Positions 55,085 to 64,000 of a stretch of 64,000 bases of DNA are shown in pieces. Position numbers and translations under genes: made by a program. The notes beneath the pieces are model-generated. The model was not told where the DNA came from and did no database searches. It saw nothing but the letters and a program-made list of their open reading frames with translations. How positions within the stretch are numbered: the first letter of the stretch is position 1; each line of letters starts with the position of its first letter. The stretch is from Undaria pinnatifida (taxonomy: Eukaryota; Sar; Phaeophyceae; Laminariales; Alariaceae): NCBI GenBank assembly GCA_012845835.1, contig JABAKD010000028.1, positions 14,044,648 to 14,108,647 on the forward strand, in the 5' to 3' direction.

Positions 55085-56080
55085 AAATACTCTACAGCTG
55101 TGAGATCGAAGATTTTTTGGTAACTCATTTTTGCAAGCTGTTTGTGATACTCCGATCGCGCGTGTTACGGGTCGTGTGTCCTCATTAAGGATACAGGTCG
55201 GCGACTCCCCGTGCGACTTCAGTGTAGAAATCAGGGTCAATAGGGCGATGCTAGTCAGTATGTGCACGGAAACTATGAAACTCGTGAAAGGAAATGCATC
55301 AGTTTACCAAGTAAGTGAAACCTGGAAGTCGATGATCGGTGAGGGAAGGGCAGAGGTTTTAAGGACGTGGGGGCCTCGTTTTGATCAAGAGGGAGCGGGG
55401 GAGGGGGCGGGGGGGGGCAGCTCAATTTGTGCGTAGAAACTATATATTCACTATATATCGTTTAAGGGGATGGCTCTGACGGTTATGGCAAGAATGCACC
55501 CGTTTAACATAAAGGGGGGGGCGGGGGGGCGGGACAGGTGGGGCAGCTCAATCTGTGCGAGGAAACTATACATCCTTCAAGGGTATCATAAATGTGACGG
55601 TTTTGGAAAGAATGCATCAGTTTATTATGTATATCCTGTAAGTCGTACAACCAGTGAGTAGAGGGCGGAGTGTTCGAGGGGTGGGGTGATGGGGTGGGGG
55701 AGGGGTGGGGGGGTTGGAGTGGGGAGGGTTTTAGGTCGCGTAGATGTAGGGGTTTGCTATACGCGCGGTTCTAGGTCTAGGCGATGGTGCGCGTGGTGGG
55801 GAAGGAGGGGGTGTTGGGGGCGGGGGGGAAGGGCGGGCGGGGGGGGGGGGAGGGGGGGAGTGAATTCCAGCAGCGGCATGGATGGCTTTAGAAAGATAAT
55901 GAAGTGATATCAAGGGCGTGGAAGTGTTTACTACTCTGGCGAATTTCGATATTAGGTGGGGCGTTTGGCCAAGAAGAGGGAGCGGGACCTAAAAACAAAG
56001 AGGGTGGGGGGTGGGGGGAAGGGTTTGCAAGAGGTTTAGGTCACAAAATTTACACCCCAGCTGTGAGATCAAAGATTTGG
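55085..56080 (-). repeat. Family A copy A12
   Basis: The terminal module (CTACAGCTGTGAGATCGAAG) is followed by G-tract modules near 55395, 55515, 55690 and 55820-55860, and an internal ACACCCCAGCTGTGAGATCAAAGAT near 56050. Confidence 0.75.
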
Positions 56081-56299
56081 TACATATAGCAACCATGTTT
56101 GTCATATATATTTCGTTTCGGAAATATTTCTCGCAGACAGCCTGGACACAGCTGACCGCATTTTACACAGAGACTACGTTCAGCGCTGTGGCTTCGCTCC
56201 ATCGCCTGCTCCTCATTAAAAGTGGCGAATAACAGCTACGAAGCAAAAACACGTGATTATACCTGGTCATCCGGTGCTATGTTTCCCAGGGTTCGTTTT

Positions 56300-56570
56300 C
56301 TGTCGGTCCGGTGCGATTCGGTGCGGTTAACCACACCGAACCGCACCGTAGGATAAAAAATAAAATACAACCGCACCGTAGGGTTCAAGACATCGGAAAC
56401 CCGCGCCGAACCGCACCGCAGGATGTGTCAACAGCAGTAGTAGCAGTTTTGACAGTATTAGCAGTAGTATGGCAGTACCAAACCGCGTTGTATGATTTAT
56501 AATATCTGAAACCGCGACGAACCGCACCATAAGATTCCCGAAATCATAAACCCACACCGAACAGTACAGT
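56300..56570. repeat. CCGAACCGCACC iterons
   Basis: CCGAACCGCACC and variants recur at least six times in about 270 bases, including an inverted pair around GGTTAACC near 56326. Surroundings are A-rich. No ORF is convincing. Confidence 0.55.
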
Positions 56571-56689
56571 ACGACTGCTACCAGGTATACTGCGGTACGT
56601 ATATAGCGTGTATATATAGACTATACCAGTTGTGTATACAATTGTAATGTTCCAACACCTATAGTATTGGAATATCATTATGGTATATG

Positions 56690-57265
56690 CATTAATCCCC
56701 TAGACCTAGCACCATGCGTATAGTAAGTTCCTACCGGGTATACATTTATGCGATCTAAAGCGATTAACCCCCTCCCCCCCCCACCCCCACTTTCGAACAC
56801 TCTCCCCCCTCTCCTCACCGGTTGAACGATGTACCATAAAGGGTATTCATGATAAACTGATGCGTTCCTCCCACAACCGTCAGATTTGTCCCCTTTAAGG
56901 GTTTATCGCTACTACTGCACAGATTGAGTTGCCACCTCCGCACGCCCCGCCCCCCCCCGGCCCCACGCCGTGAAAAATATTCTTCCTCCCCTCACCAATT
57001 GTACGACTTACAGGATATACTTCATAATTTTATTCCTTTCCTTCCACAGCTGTCAGATGTTTCCTCCTCAAAACTGGTTTTACTGTTTCCGCGCACAGAT
57101 GGATCACCCTGTTGACCCTGGTACACGCTTCATTGTAGATCCAAGGGGAGTCGCCGACCCCTATCCTTACTGAGGACACACAACCCGTAATACGCGCGAT
57201 TGGAGTATCACACCCATCTGGCAAAAGATGAGTTTTGACAAGATCCTCAGTGTCACAGCTGGATT
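56690..57265 (+). repeat. Family A copy A13
   Basis: It runs in the C-tract orientation from CCCTAGACCTAGCACCATGCG to the terminal module ending GTGTCACAGCTGGATTG. The G/C tracts are short, and the copy is more diverged than A10. Confidence 0.7.
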
Positions 57266-58074
57266 GAATTCTGGTATCACGCAGGTACCATTCATTTTAG
57301 CGCATGTTTGTCGGTGTCGCTGCTGTCTTCCAAAATTTTGACGACAAAGAACCGTTTCAACTTCCTGCAAAACCACCTCCAGGGTCACCGCTTTACTTCC
57401 CAAATCAATGTACCAATGATGAAAATTCTTGTTTGCGCATTTCAATAATTTGAAAGTTATGAATCATTAATAATACATTCAGGAAAATACGAAAAATTCG
57501 ATGATCTGCGTGGTGCTTCGTGCTGTAGACAAATCTTCTCTTCTAACACGGTGATACGCATCTAATCTTCTCCTCTAACACCGGTTCAAAATTACTTATT
57601 ATAACTTCACTAATTCCTGTGGCACACACAGGTTACGGTGCCGTGGACATTGGGCTCACAGCGCAATCATGTGGGCGTTTGGCTTAGACGTCGCTTCGTC
57701 AAAGTGCCTCCCTACCCTGCAAGACGCTGGTTGGGAAGGGTGCTACTTCTTCTCTCGTGAGGGCCTTTAGCCACTCAGCTGTCACCTTTGACGAACAGCC
57801 GGACACGAAGAACGTACGCGCGAAAGCGCTACGAAGTCTTTGCAAAGGCGCAGGATGTTGTTTGTGCGGGGATTGTAGGGGGTGTAGTCTAGAGTGTGGT
57901 GCTCGTGAAACGTGGTAGGCCACGTGTGTGTGGATGTGCAGGTAAGACAAAAGAAAAAATGACGTTTTTAGTTGCAATCTCACTTACTCCACTCATTTCC
58001 AAAATCACAATACGAGACATAAACCTACGATATTGCGTTCGCAAGTACCGGTAGTCTAGACTAAAACCCCGGAA
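57266..58074. other. No gene seen
   Basis: Sequence between family A copy A13 and LINE copy 2. Short ORFs only. CGTGGCCTACCACGTTTCACGAGC-type sequence near 57900 has no recognised relatives in this window. Confidence 0.4.
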
Positions 58075-59500
58075 GAACAGTGTGGGTTCAGACCCCAACG
58101 CTAGACGGTTGACATGATGTTCGTAGTACGACGACTGCAGGAACTGGCGCGAAAGAAGGACACTCCCTTGTACTTGTGCTTTATCGACCTCACTGAAGCA
58201 TATGACTCCGTCGACCGTTCGGTGGGATGTCCTTGATCCTTTTTGCGTGCCACCGAGAATGCTCGCCGTCATTCGCCATTTGCATGACGGCATGCAAGCA
58301 CGCGTGCGGTTGAATGAATCATGATCGAGAGTGCTCGGATAAGTTCGACGTGGGGCAAGGTCTCAGGCAAGGATGCGTCCTCCCGCCACTGCTGTTCAAC
58401 ATGTTCTTCATGGCGGTACTGCGTAGGGCCACCAGACGCTTCCTCGCAGATGCAGCCATCACGGACAACATGGTGCAGCTCCAACGAGAGGAGGAAGGCG
58501 AGAAGATGGGCGCTTCACGCACAGGCAAAGTTGACAGGAGGAGAGGGAAGGAGGGGGAGTGGGTGCGGAGATTGTGGGGTATGCTGTACGCGGGCGATGC
58601 GGGCATCGCATCGCGATCATCAGAAGGGCTGAAGAGGATGATGACGGTGATCGTGACTGCGTGCTCGGCGTTCGGGCTTACGGTCTCCGAGGCGAAAACA
58701 GAGATTATGTGGCTGGAAACCAAAGACGGGGGGAAGGTGTCGTTCACAACCAATGCAGCCGGCCAGATATACAAATAAACTATCGAGTTTGTGCAGTTGG
58801 GCGGGACTATCACCGCAGACAGAGACCTTAGCATCAAAATAACGCGGCGTCTTCAGAGGGCCTGGGCGTACTAGCAGCGGTACAAGATGGAACTCTATGA
58901 TCGCCCGGGTGTGCGCTTACGATTGAAGGTGCGGTTGCTGAAAGCTGAGATGGTCGAGACACTGCTTTCCGGTTGCATGACGTGGAGCCCGAACAAGCCT
59001 GACTATGACAGACTACGACGGGATCACCACTCATTGCTTCTCCGATGCCTCGGATGGCGGGATCGGAAGCGCGACGACCACACCCTATCGTGCGCCGACG
59101 CGCTTGCCAAGACAGCTTCCGAGAGCATAGAGGCGATAGTGCGCAAACGGAGGATATTGTTTGCGGGATTCGTAGCACGTATGGGGAAGGAGCGTCTGCC
59201 ACAGATGGTAATCTTTGGGTAGCTTGTTGGGGGTAAGGGCAACTCAGGGGGGCAAGAGAAAAACTGGATGGATCATATGAAGGAGGATATGTCGGTCTTC
59301 GGAATGAAATTCGAAGGGTGGCGAAAGGCTGCTCAGAAGGCCGACAAAAAAAATTCGAAGGGTGGCGAAAGGCTGCTCAGAAGGCCGGCAAATGGGTTCG
59401 ATGAGTAGAGGAGGGAGCCGGGTTGAACATGCGGAATTAGCATCAAACCGAGAGACACAAAGCTGCAGAGCGACGCGCAACGGCTGCGGCAGCGCCATCC
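58075..59500 (+). pseudogene. LINE reverse transcriptase, copy 2, 5'-truncated
   Basis: Homologous to 34310-35680. It starts at EQCGFRPQR and includes DLTEAYDSVDRS, GLRQGCVLPPLLFN, a catalytic box mutated to YAGD (58587-58598), [15 protein letters not shown], a TAA at the same position as copy 1 (58776-58778), and CMTWSPNKPDYDRLR. A short duplication of AAAATTCGAAGG(G)TGGCGAAAGGCTGCTCAGAAGG lies near 59310-59390. Confidence 0.78.
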
Positions 59501-59607
59501 ATTGTCGGCATCTCAAAGCGGCCGGGGGGAGAGGAGGGGAAGGGGGGGGGGGGGGGGAGAAGGGGGGAAGGGGGGAAGGGGAGGGGGGGGGGAGGGGGGA
59601 CGTCATG

Positions 59608-59805
59608 CTCAAGAGACTGAAGTCTGGGTCTGGCCATCATCGTCTTGAATTTTGTGGGCCTTCCGATGGCCGTTACAAGGTTGCGTTAGACTGCCCTGAC
59701 TTGTTCGCCATGTTTCGTTTCCTCCCCGGTGCCATTGATGATGCACTCAATACCTTCTACAAGCCCAATGCCGTCTTTAGTCAGTTCCTAGGGTCTGCAA
59801 GTATG
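59608..59805 (+). other. Exon-like coding segment of unknown origin
   Basis: Just past the LINE copy 2 tail and a G-rich block, an open frame reads HHRLEFCGPSDGRYKVALDC then DLFAMFRFLPGAIDDALNTF and FSQFLGSA, with balanced composition. A possible donor (GTCTGCAA/GTATGA) lies near 59800 and T-rich sequence follows. I recognise no domain; it could be a host exon or a transduced fragment. Confidence 0.3.
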
Positions 59806-59974
59806 ACATTTTTTCCCTTTTCCTTTCCTTGCTTCCTCTTCTTGTCTTTTTCTTGCTTTTTCTATCTTTTCTTTTTTTCATACCTTTTGCGTCTTTTTGT
59901 TTTCTTTTCTTTCCTTTCCTGTATCTTCCTTTAATTTCATTTTTTCATATTTTGATTGACTTGCGTCTGTCGTG

Positions 59975-60285
59975 CGTATGCGTAGTGATAGGTACTACGT
60001 GTAAAATACACGTGGTAGTCTTTCTTGGGTGGCAAGCGGTATTATACCAGGCGCGCGTAGTGAGAAGTATGCACCAGTGTGGACCTGGCACATCGTAGGC
60101 TGACTCCCGATTTCCTTTTTATATGTTTCTGGTGGAGGCATGAATTGCGTCAGCTGTGATATGTGCGTGTACCACCTTGTGTTTGTTTGTGTGTTTTCCC
60201 TGGGGTACTCCTCAGCTCCACAGTGACTGGAGCCTGTCCTACTTGATTATTCGTATAATATGCGAGTTAATAATGTAAGAACAAC
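59975..60285 (-). repeat. Family B repeat, copy 2
   Basis: Reverse-complement match to 32000-32290. It ends in an AACAACAACAAC tract at about 60275-60292, the counterpart of the GTT tract in the other copies. Confidence 0.65.
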
Positions 60286-60292
60286 AACAACA

Positions 60293-61050
60293 ACCCCATC
60301 GATGGCTAGTGGTTTTGTGCTGTGCATGATTCTGCGTGATTGCGTAATTTTTCGCCATTCATTGCGTAGATCCAGTTTCTGCGTTTAACACGGTCGGCCT
60401 TTTGCTGGGAAAACAATACAAATCCAATATGGGGACGCCCCGCAATCGGAACGAAGGAGACAGGTTAAAATGCCCAGGCCATTTCTTACACAGTCGGATT
60501 CGGCCAGTCGAAAGCGGCCTTTCTTTGTCTGGACGTTTTTTGACTGGATTATTTTGGTCTTTGTTGTTGTTGGCGTGTTCCGAGCTAAAGCTGGATTATT
60601 TTGGGGTGGGGGGGGCAGATTGTTACCATCCCCTCTCCTGTCTTCGAAAAAAAAATCACATGATCCTTGGCTATAATAGTAATGATGTGTAAATTTTGAA
60701 AATCAAACTCGTTCGTCTCACCCGGGTTTCAACACACTTCATCCATACCAGGCGGCTAATTCACGAAAACGCAAAAATCGGGGATGGCCACCAAATGTCC
60801 CCGTGTTTGAAAAGTGCTCACATCGATTTGAATTTTCAGGTCAGGGTAACGTTTGGGCGGGAATAACGAATCCGGCGCCAGAATTTCCGAATTTAATTTT
60901 GATACAGACTTATTATAGTGCCGCACACATTTTGCCGCAGATGTTCAGAAAGAACGCCACCAAAACTCACTGCTACACGCGGTCGTGACGCGTTTGCCGC
61001 CCCCCCCCCGAAAAAAAAAAAACATGAGTACGCTCTCAGTACCTGGACAA
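60293..61050. other. No gene seen
   Basis: Short ORFs without motifs. A G run at 60606 and C/A runs at 61000-61022 are the only distinctive features. Confidence 0.4.
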
Positions 61051-61057
61051 CCTTCTT

Positions 61058-62481
61058 CTACTTCTCATTGCAGAAATAATCGCCGAACTGCGTCCCACGT
61101 ACCCTCTTCATCATACAGAAATCCTCCTTGCCGAACACGATTGCCGCAGGTTTTCTCTCGCTACGGGGCACAGGAATAACCCAAATCACGGGATCCACCC
61201 CAGTGACCCTAACGACCGTCTCCTCAATTTCGTCTGCTTTGAGCACGGGAACTTGGCCCGGGTACATGCTATTCGTGAAGCACTTGTTGTACTCATACTG
61301 TCGGCACGCTGAGCGAAAACGAGACGCGGCCGAGGAGTAAAGCTCGTGGGTGAGGACAATCTTCTCGGCGCGAAGCACCTCGCACCACCCCTCCGTTTCC
61401 TCCCCCGCCGATTCTACTACCCCCTCCTCTTCCTCCTCCTCTTCTTCTTGCTCCTGCTCTTCCGGCTCCCTCTCCTCTTCCTCCTCCTCAACCTCTCTTC
61501 CCCTTTCTCATCCTCATACCCCTCCACCAACTCGAAAAGCGCAACCGGCCTCCGCGCCCTGCCGCTGCGTCGAGCACCGGCGGACCCATCCCCCCACGTC
61601 TTTTTCCTCTCCTCGTTTTCCTCTTCCTTCATCTCTTCTTTTCTCGTCACTAGGATCCGTGAGGTGGATATTCCTCTTCCGCTTCCTGTCCCGCGTCAGA
61701 GTCAGCCCCTTGCCCCGTCTCTGTCCCTTCCCATTTGCCCCCCTCTCCCCCATCGCCCCCAACGCGGCTCTCCTCTCTCGCAGCTGCGCCCCCTTTCCAC
61801 GCGGGGCTCCACGGCACATAAGCCCTCGCCACTTTCACGGTGAGCTCCGTCTCCTCCGCCCGCCCCTCCTCCGTTCCCATCGCCAACGCGCAGTCTTTCT
61901 CCATCACGTCCGGCACGCTCCCGTATCTCCCTCGTCTAGTCGTGGTCGTCGGGGTTCTTTAGGCCCGCGTTGACCCCTACAAAAAATAAGGTGTCTCGGG
62001 TGGTGCTGTTGGCAGAAGCACGTATCCTTAATGTCTCCTGCGAACCCTGGATGGCGGCGATGACGGGGCAGGACATATCCCTGTCTGTCCCGCAGCCCCC
62101 GCCTACGCCGCCTTGTGGTACGCCGGCTTTCCGAGCTTCGTTTCGCTTGCCCCTCATGATGGCGTCAGCCTTTTCCCGGGCCAAGTTGGACGCAACCACC
62201 TCGCTAGCCTCGCGGTGTAGCCGGTGTGTTTGGCGGCTTGTCTACCCCTATTTTTGCTGTTCACCAAGGTTGTGCGAAGTCTGATTCCTCGCTCGTGTGG
62301 GGACCAGGTGTGGATGACCTCGTACCTGGTCTGGCCAGCATGCATGATGCGTGTACACTGTACATTCGCCCGCGGCAGTCACCGCTGGGCCCTGGCCGCG
62401 CAGCATCTTCAAGCCCGCTTCCCACCACCAGTTTTTGTCTGAATAACTTTCTGAGTGGTCTGCCCCCCCTAGTTCGACCAA
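61058..62481 (-). pseudogene. Unidentified frame-broken coding-like region
   Basis: Several minus-strand segments look coding but fall in different frames: VIHTWSPHERGIRLRTTLVN (near 62310), LAREKADAIMRGKRNEARKA (near 62180), a Lys/Arg/Glu-rich stretch with a basic RKRRGSRKSRSKKKRRRKRR run (near 61460), and VPVLKADEIEETVVRVTGVD with VIWVIPVPRSERKPAAIVFG (near 61200), ending in a stop at 61058. It may be a decayed gene or transposon ORF. The plus-strand Ser/Pro-rich ORFs here are shadows. Confidence 0.35.
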
Positions 62482-62683
62482 GGGGGATCGAGTTGCGACG
62501 ATTCCCGCTACAAAAATGTTCGGGAATGCGGCGGAAACAGAAGTTCGAGCTGAAGGGGATTTTTTAGTTCTGGAACTTTATTTGAACGTTGGTTTTGGGC
62601 GTTTGAGAACGAGCTGCGAAGTCGAATTTTTCTTTTTTTTCTCCGAGGTGGAAGAGGCGACTTGGCTTTAGCTCTGAACACGC

Positions 62684-62684
62684 C

Positions 62685-62724
<40 letters not shown>

Positions 62725-62734
62725 GCTGTTGTCG

Positions 62735-62777
<43 letters not shown>

Positions 62778-62779
62778 GG

Positions 62780-62817
<38 letters not shown>

Positions 62818-62980
62818 ATTGTTGTTGTTCTTGTTCTTGTTCTTGTTCTTCTTCTTGTTGTTGTCGTTCTCACGTTTACTCGCATAATCAATTCCGCGGT
62901 CACAGGACAGGCTCCAGTCACTCTGGAGCTGAGGAATACCCCAGAGAAAAACACAAACGAACCAAAGGTGGTACACACCT
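62684..62980 (+). repeat. Long GTT microsatellite plus family B copy 3 (partial)
   Basis: About 60 GTT triplets (62684-62865, with minor interruptions) lead into CTCACGTTTACTCGCATAATCAATTCC and the GGACAGGCTCCAGTCACTCTGG core, truncated near 62980 where family A begins. The poly-Val, poly-Leu and poly-Asn ORFs here are artefacts. Confidence 0.8.
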
Positions 62981-64000
62981 CGCATGTTGTATTTGGCAAT
63001 ACGTATCTCTTTCGTATAATTAGCGATGTCAGAAAATAATGGTAACTATATGATGGTGGTGACAAACCGTGCATGACCACATCACCTCGCCTGTTGTATT
63101 TGGAAATACGTATCTCTTTGTTGTAATAAGCGATGTCAGAAAATGATGGTAACTACAAATATTCTATAAAATATTCTAGCTTTCGATCCATGCACAACAA
63201 CAAATTATGAAGATTTAACACGTTATTTACTACACTTAAACACTGGGTTGCATACTGCATCTAACATCAAACCTTCTAGAATAGTAACATTACCAGGTAG
63301 ATGACATAAAATGATGTCTTCTTGCTACAAATCGTAAGATTTGCCCCCTTTAAGGAGTTATAGTTTCCGCGCACATATTTAAATGTCCCGCCCCCCGCCC
63401 CCCCCCTCTCCTCCCCCTCCCCCGATCCCTCTTGTTAAAAAAAAAACACCCCTTTCCCCCCCCCCCCTCTCCCCCGATCCCTCCCGCCCCCTCCCCTTTT
63501 CCCGCCTAGTTTGTCCAAACGCCCCACTCACAATCGAAATCGGCCAGAGTAATAAACACCTATACGCAGTTGGTATCACGTCATTATCTTTCTGACCATC
63601 CATGACGTAGTTTTCATTCTTTCCCCCCACCCCCCTCAACCCCCCCTCCAACGCCCCCTCTTTTCCCACCACCCGCACGATCGCCTAGACCTAGCACCAC
63701 GCGTATAACAAGCCCCTACATATCTTTGATCTTACAACCGGAGTGTATTTGAATATTATTTGTGACCTTAACCTCCTGAAAAAGTTTTTTCGCTCTCTCT
63801 TGCGTCAACGCCCCACCTAATATCGAAATCCGCCAGATTAATAAACACTTTACGCACTGGATATCACCTCATTATATTTCTAGAGCCATCTATGCCGCTG
63901 CCTCCCCCCCCCCCCCCCCCCCGCCCCGAACGCCCCGTTCTTCCCCACCACCCGCACCATCGCCTAGACCTATCACCGCACGTATGACAAACCCCTCACC
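62965..64000 (+). repeat. Family A copy A14, truncated by the window edge
   Basis: Two tandem CCTCGC(A/C)TGTTGTATTTGG units, the AT-rich module, C-tract modules at about 63390-63500, then the CGCCCCACTCACAATCGAAAT and CGATCGCCTAGACCTAGCACC modules. The terminal module would lie beyond the window. Confidence 0.75.

Noticed and set aside
61346-61973. Ser/Pro-rich plus-strand ORFs
   Set aside because: The region is C/T-rich; the opposite strand shows more protein-like segments, so these are read as shadows.
62508-63080. Poly-Thr, poly-Val, poly-Leu and poly-Asn ORFs
   Set aside because: They are translations of the GTT microsatellite in different frames.

Overview
This is a eukaryotic nuclear window. 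It has one multi-exon gene with canonical GT-AG introns of 0.4-4.7 kb, many transposable elements, microsatellites, and no operons or ribosome-binding sites. The lineage cannot be fixed without searches. The long introns and the mix of Ty3, Ty1, LINE, mariner, hAT and Harbinger-like remnants fit a large algal genome, and a brown alga or other photosynthetic stramenopile is my best guess (inference, about 0.5).

Layout. 0-5.2 kb: a copy of a G-tract repeat (called family A here), then a nearly complete Tc1/mariner element (2385-4764) with an intact minus-strand transposase. The mariner is flanked by inverted tRNA-like repeat pairs. 5.2-10 kb: mostly non-coding, with CCAATCA-containing repeats, two perfect hairpins, a TAGTGCAGG iteron cluster and a frame-broken zinc-finger ORF. 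10.0-23.8 kb: an eight-exon plus-strand gene for a major facilitator superfamily transporter of the ZIFL-like type. The joined exons total 1251 bases (416 codons plus stop). Its introns carry family A copies and several microsatellites. 24.9-27.9 kb: a degraded minus-strand Ty3/gypsy gag-protease, split by a 1.02-kb hAT element with matching target duplications. 28.2-30.7 kb: a duplicated segment, then two palindrome-rich satellite-like regions. 31-36 kb: a dispersed repeat (family C) and a decayed LINE with endonuclease and reverse transcriptase. 38-45 kb: family A copies, one ending at a PIF/Harbinger-like element (41629-42787). 45.2-51.6 kb: an LTR element with 5-bp target duplications, inserted in a family A module, with a broken Ty1/copia RNase H region. 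52-55 kb: the second family C copy and local duplications. 55-57 kb: more family A. 58-59.5 kb: a second, 5'-truncated LINE copy. 61-62.5 kb: an unidentified, frame-broken minus-strand coding-like region. 62.7-64 kb: a GTT microsatellite and a family A copy that runs off the window.

The only convincing host gene is the transporter. The least explained component is family A. It makes up roughly a fifth of the window in more than a dozen copies in both orientations, has no convincing ORF, and its modules are joined by runs of G that always lie on the same strand relative to the repeat.
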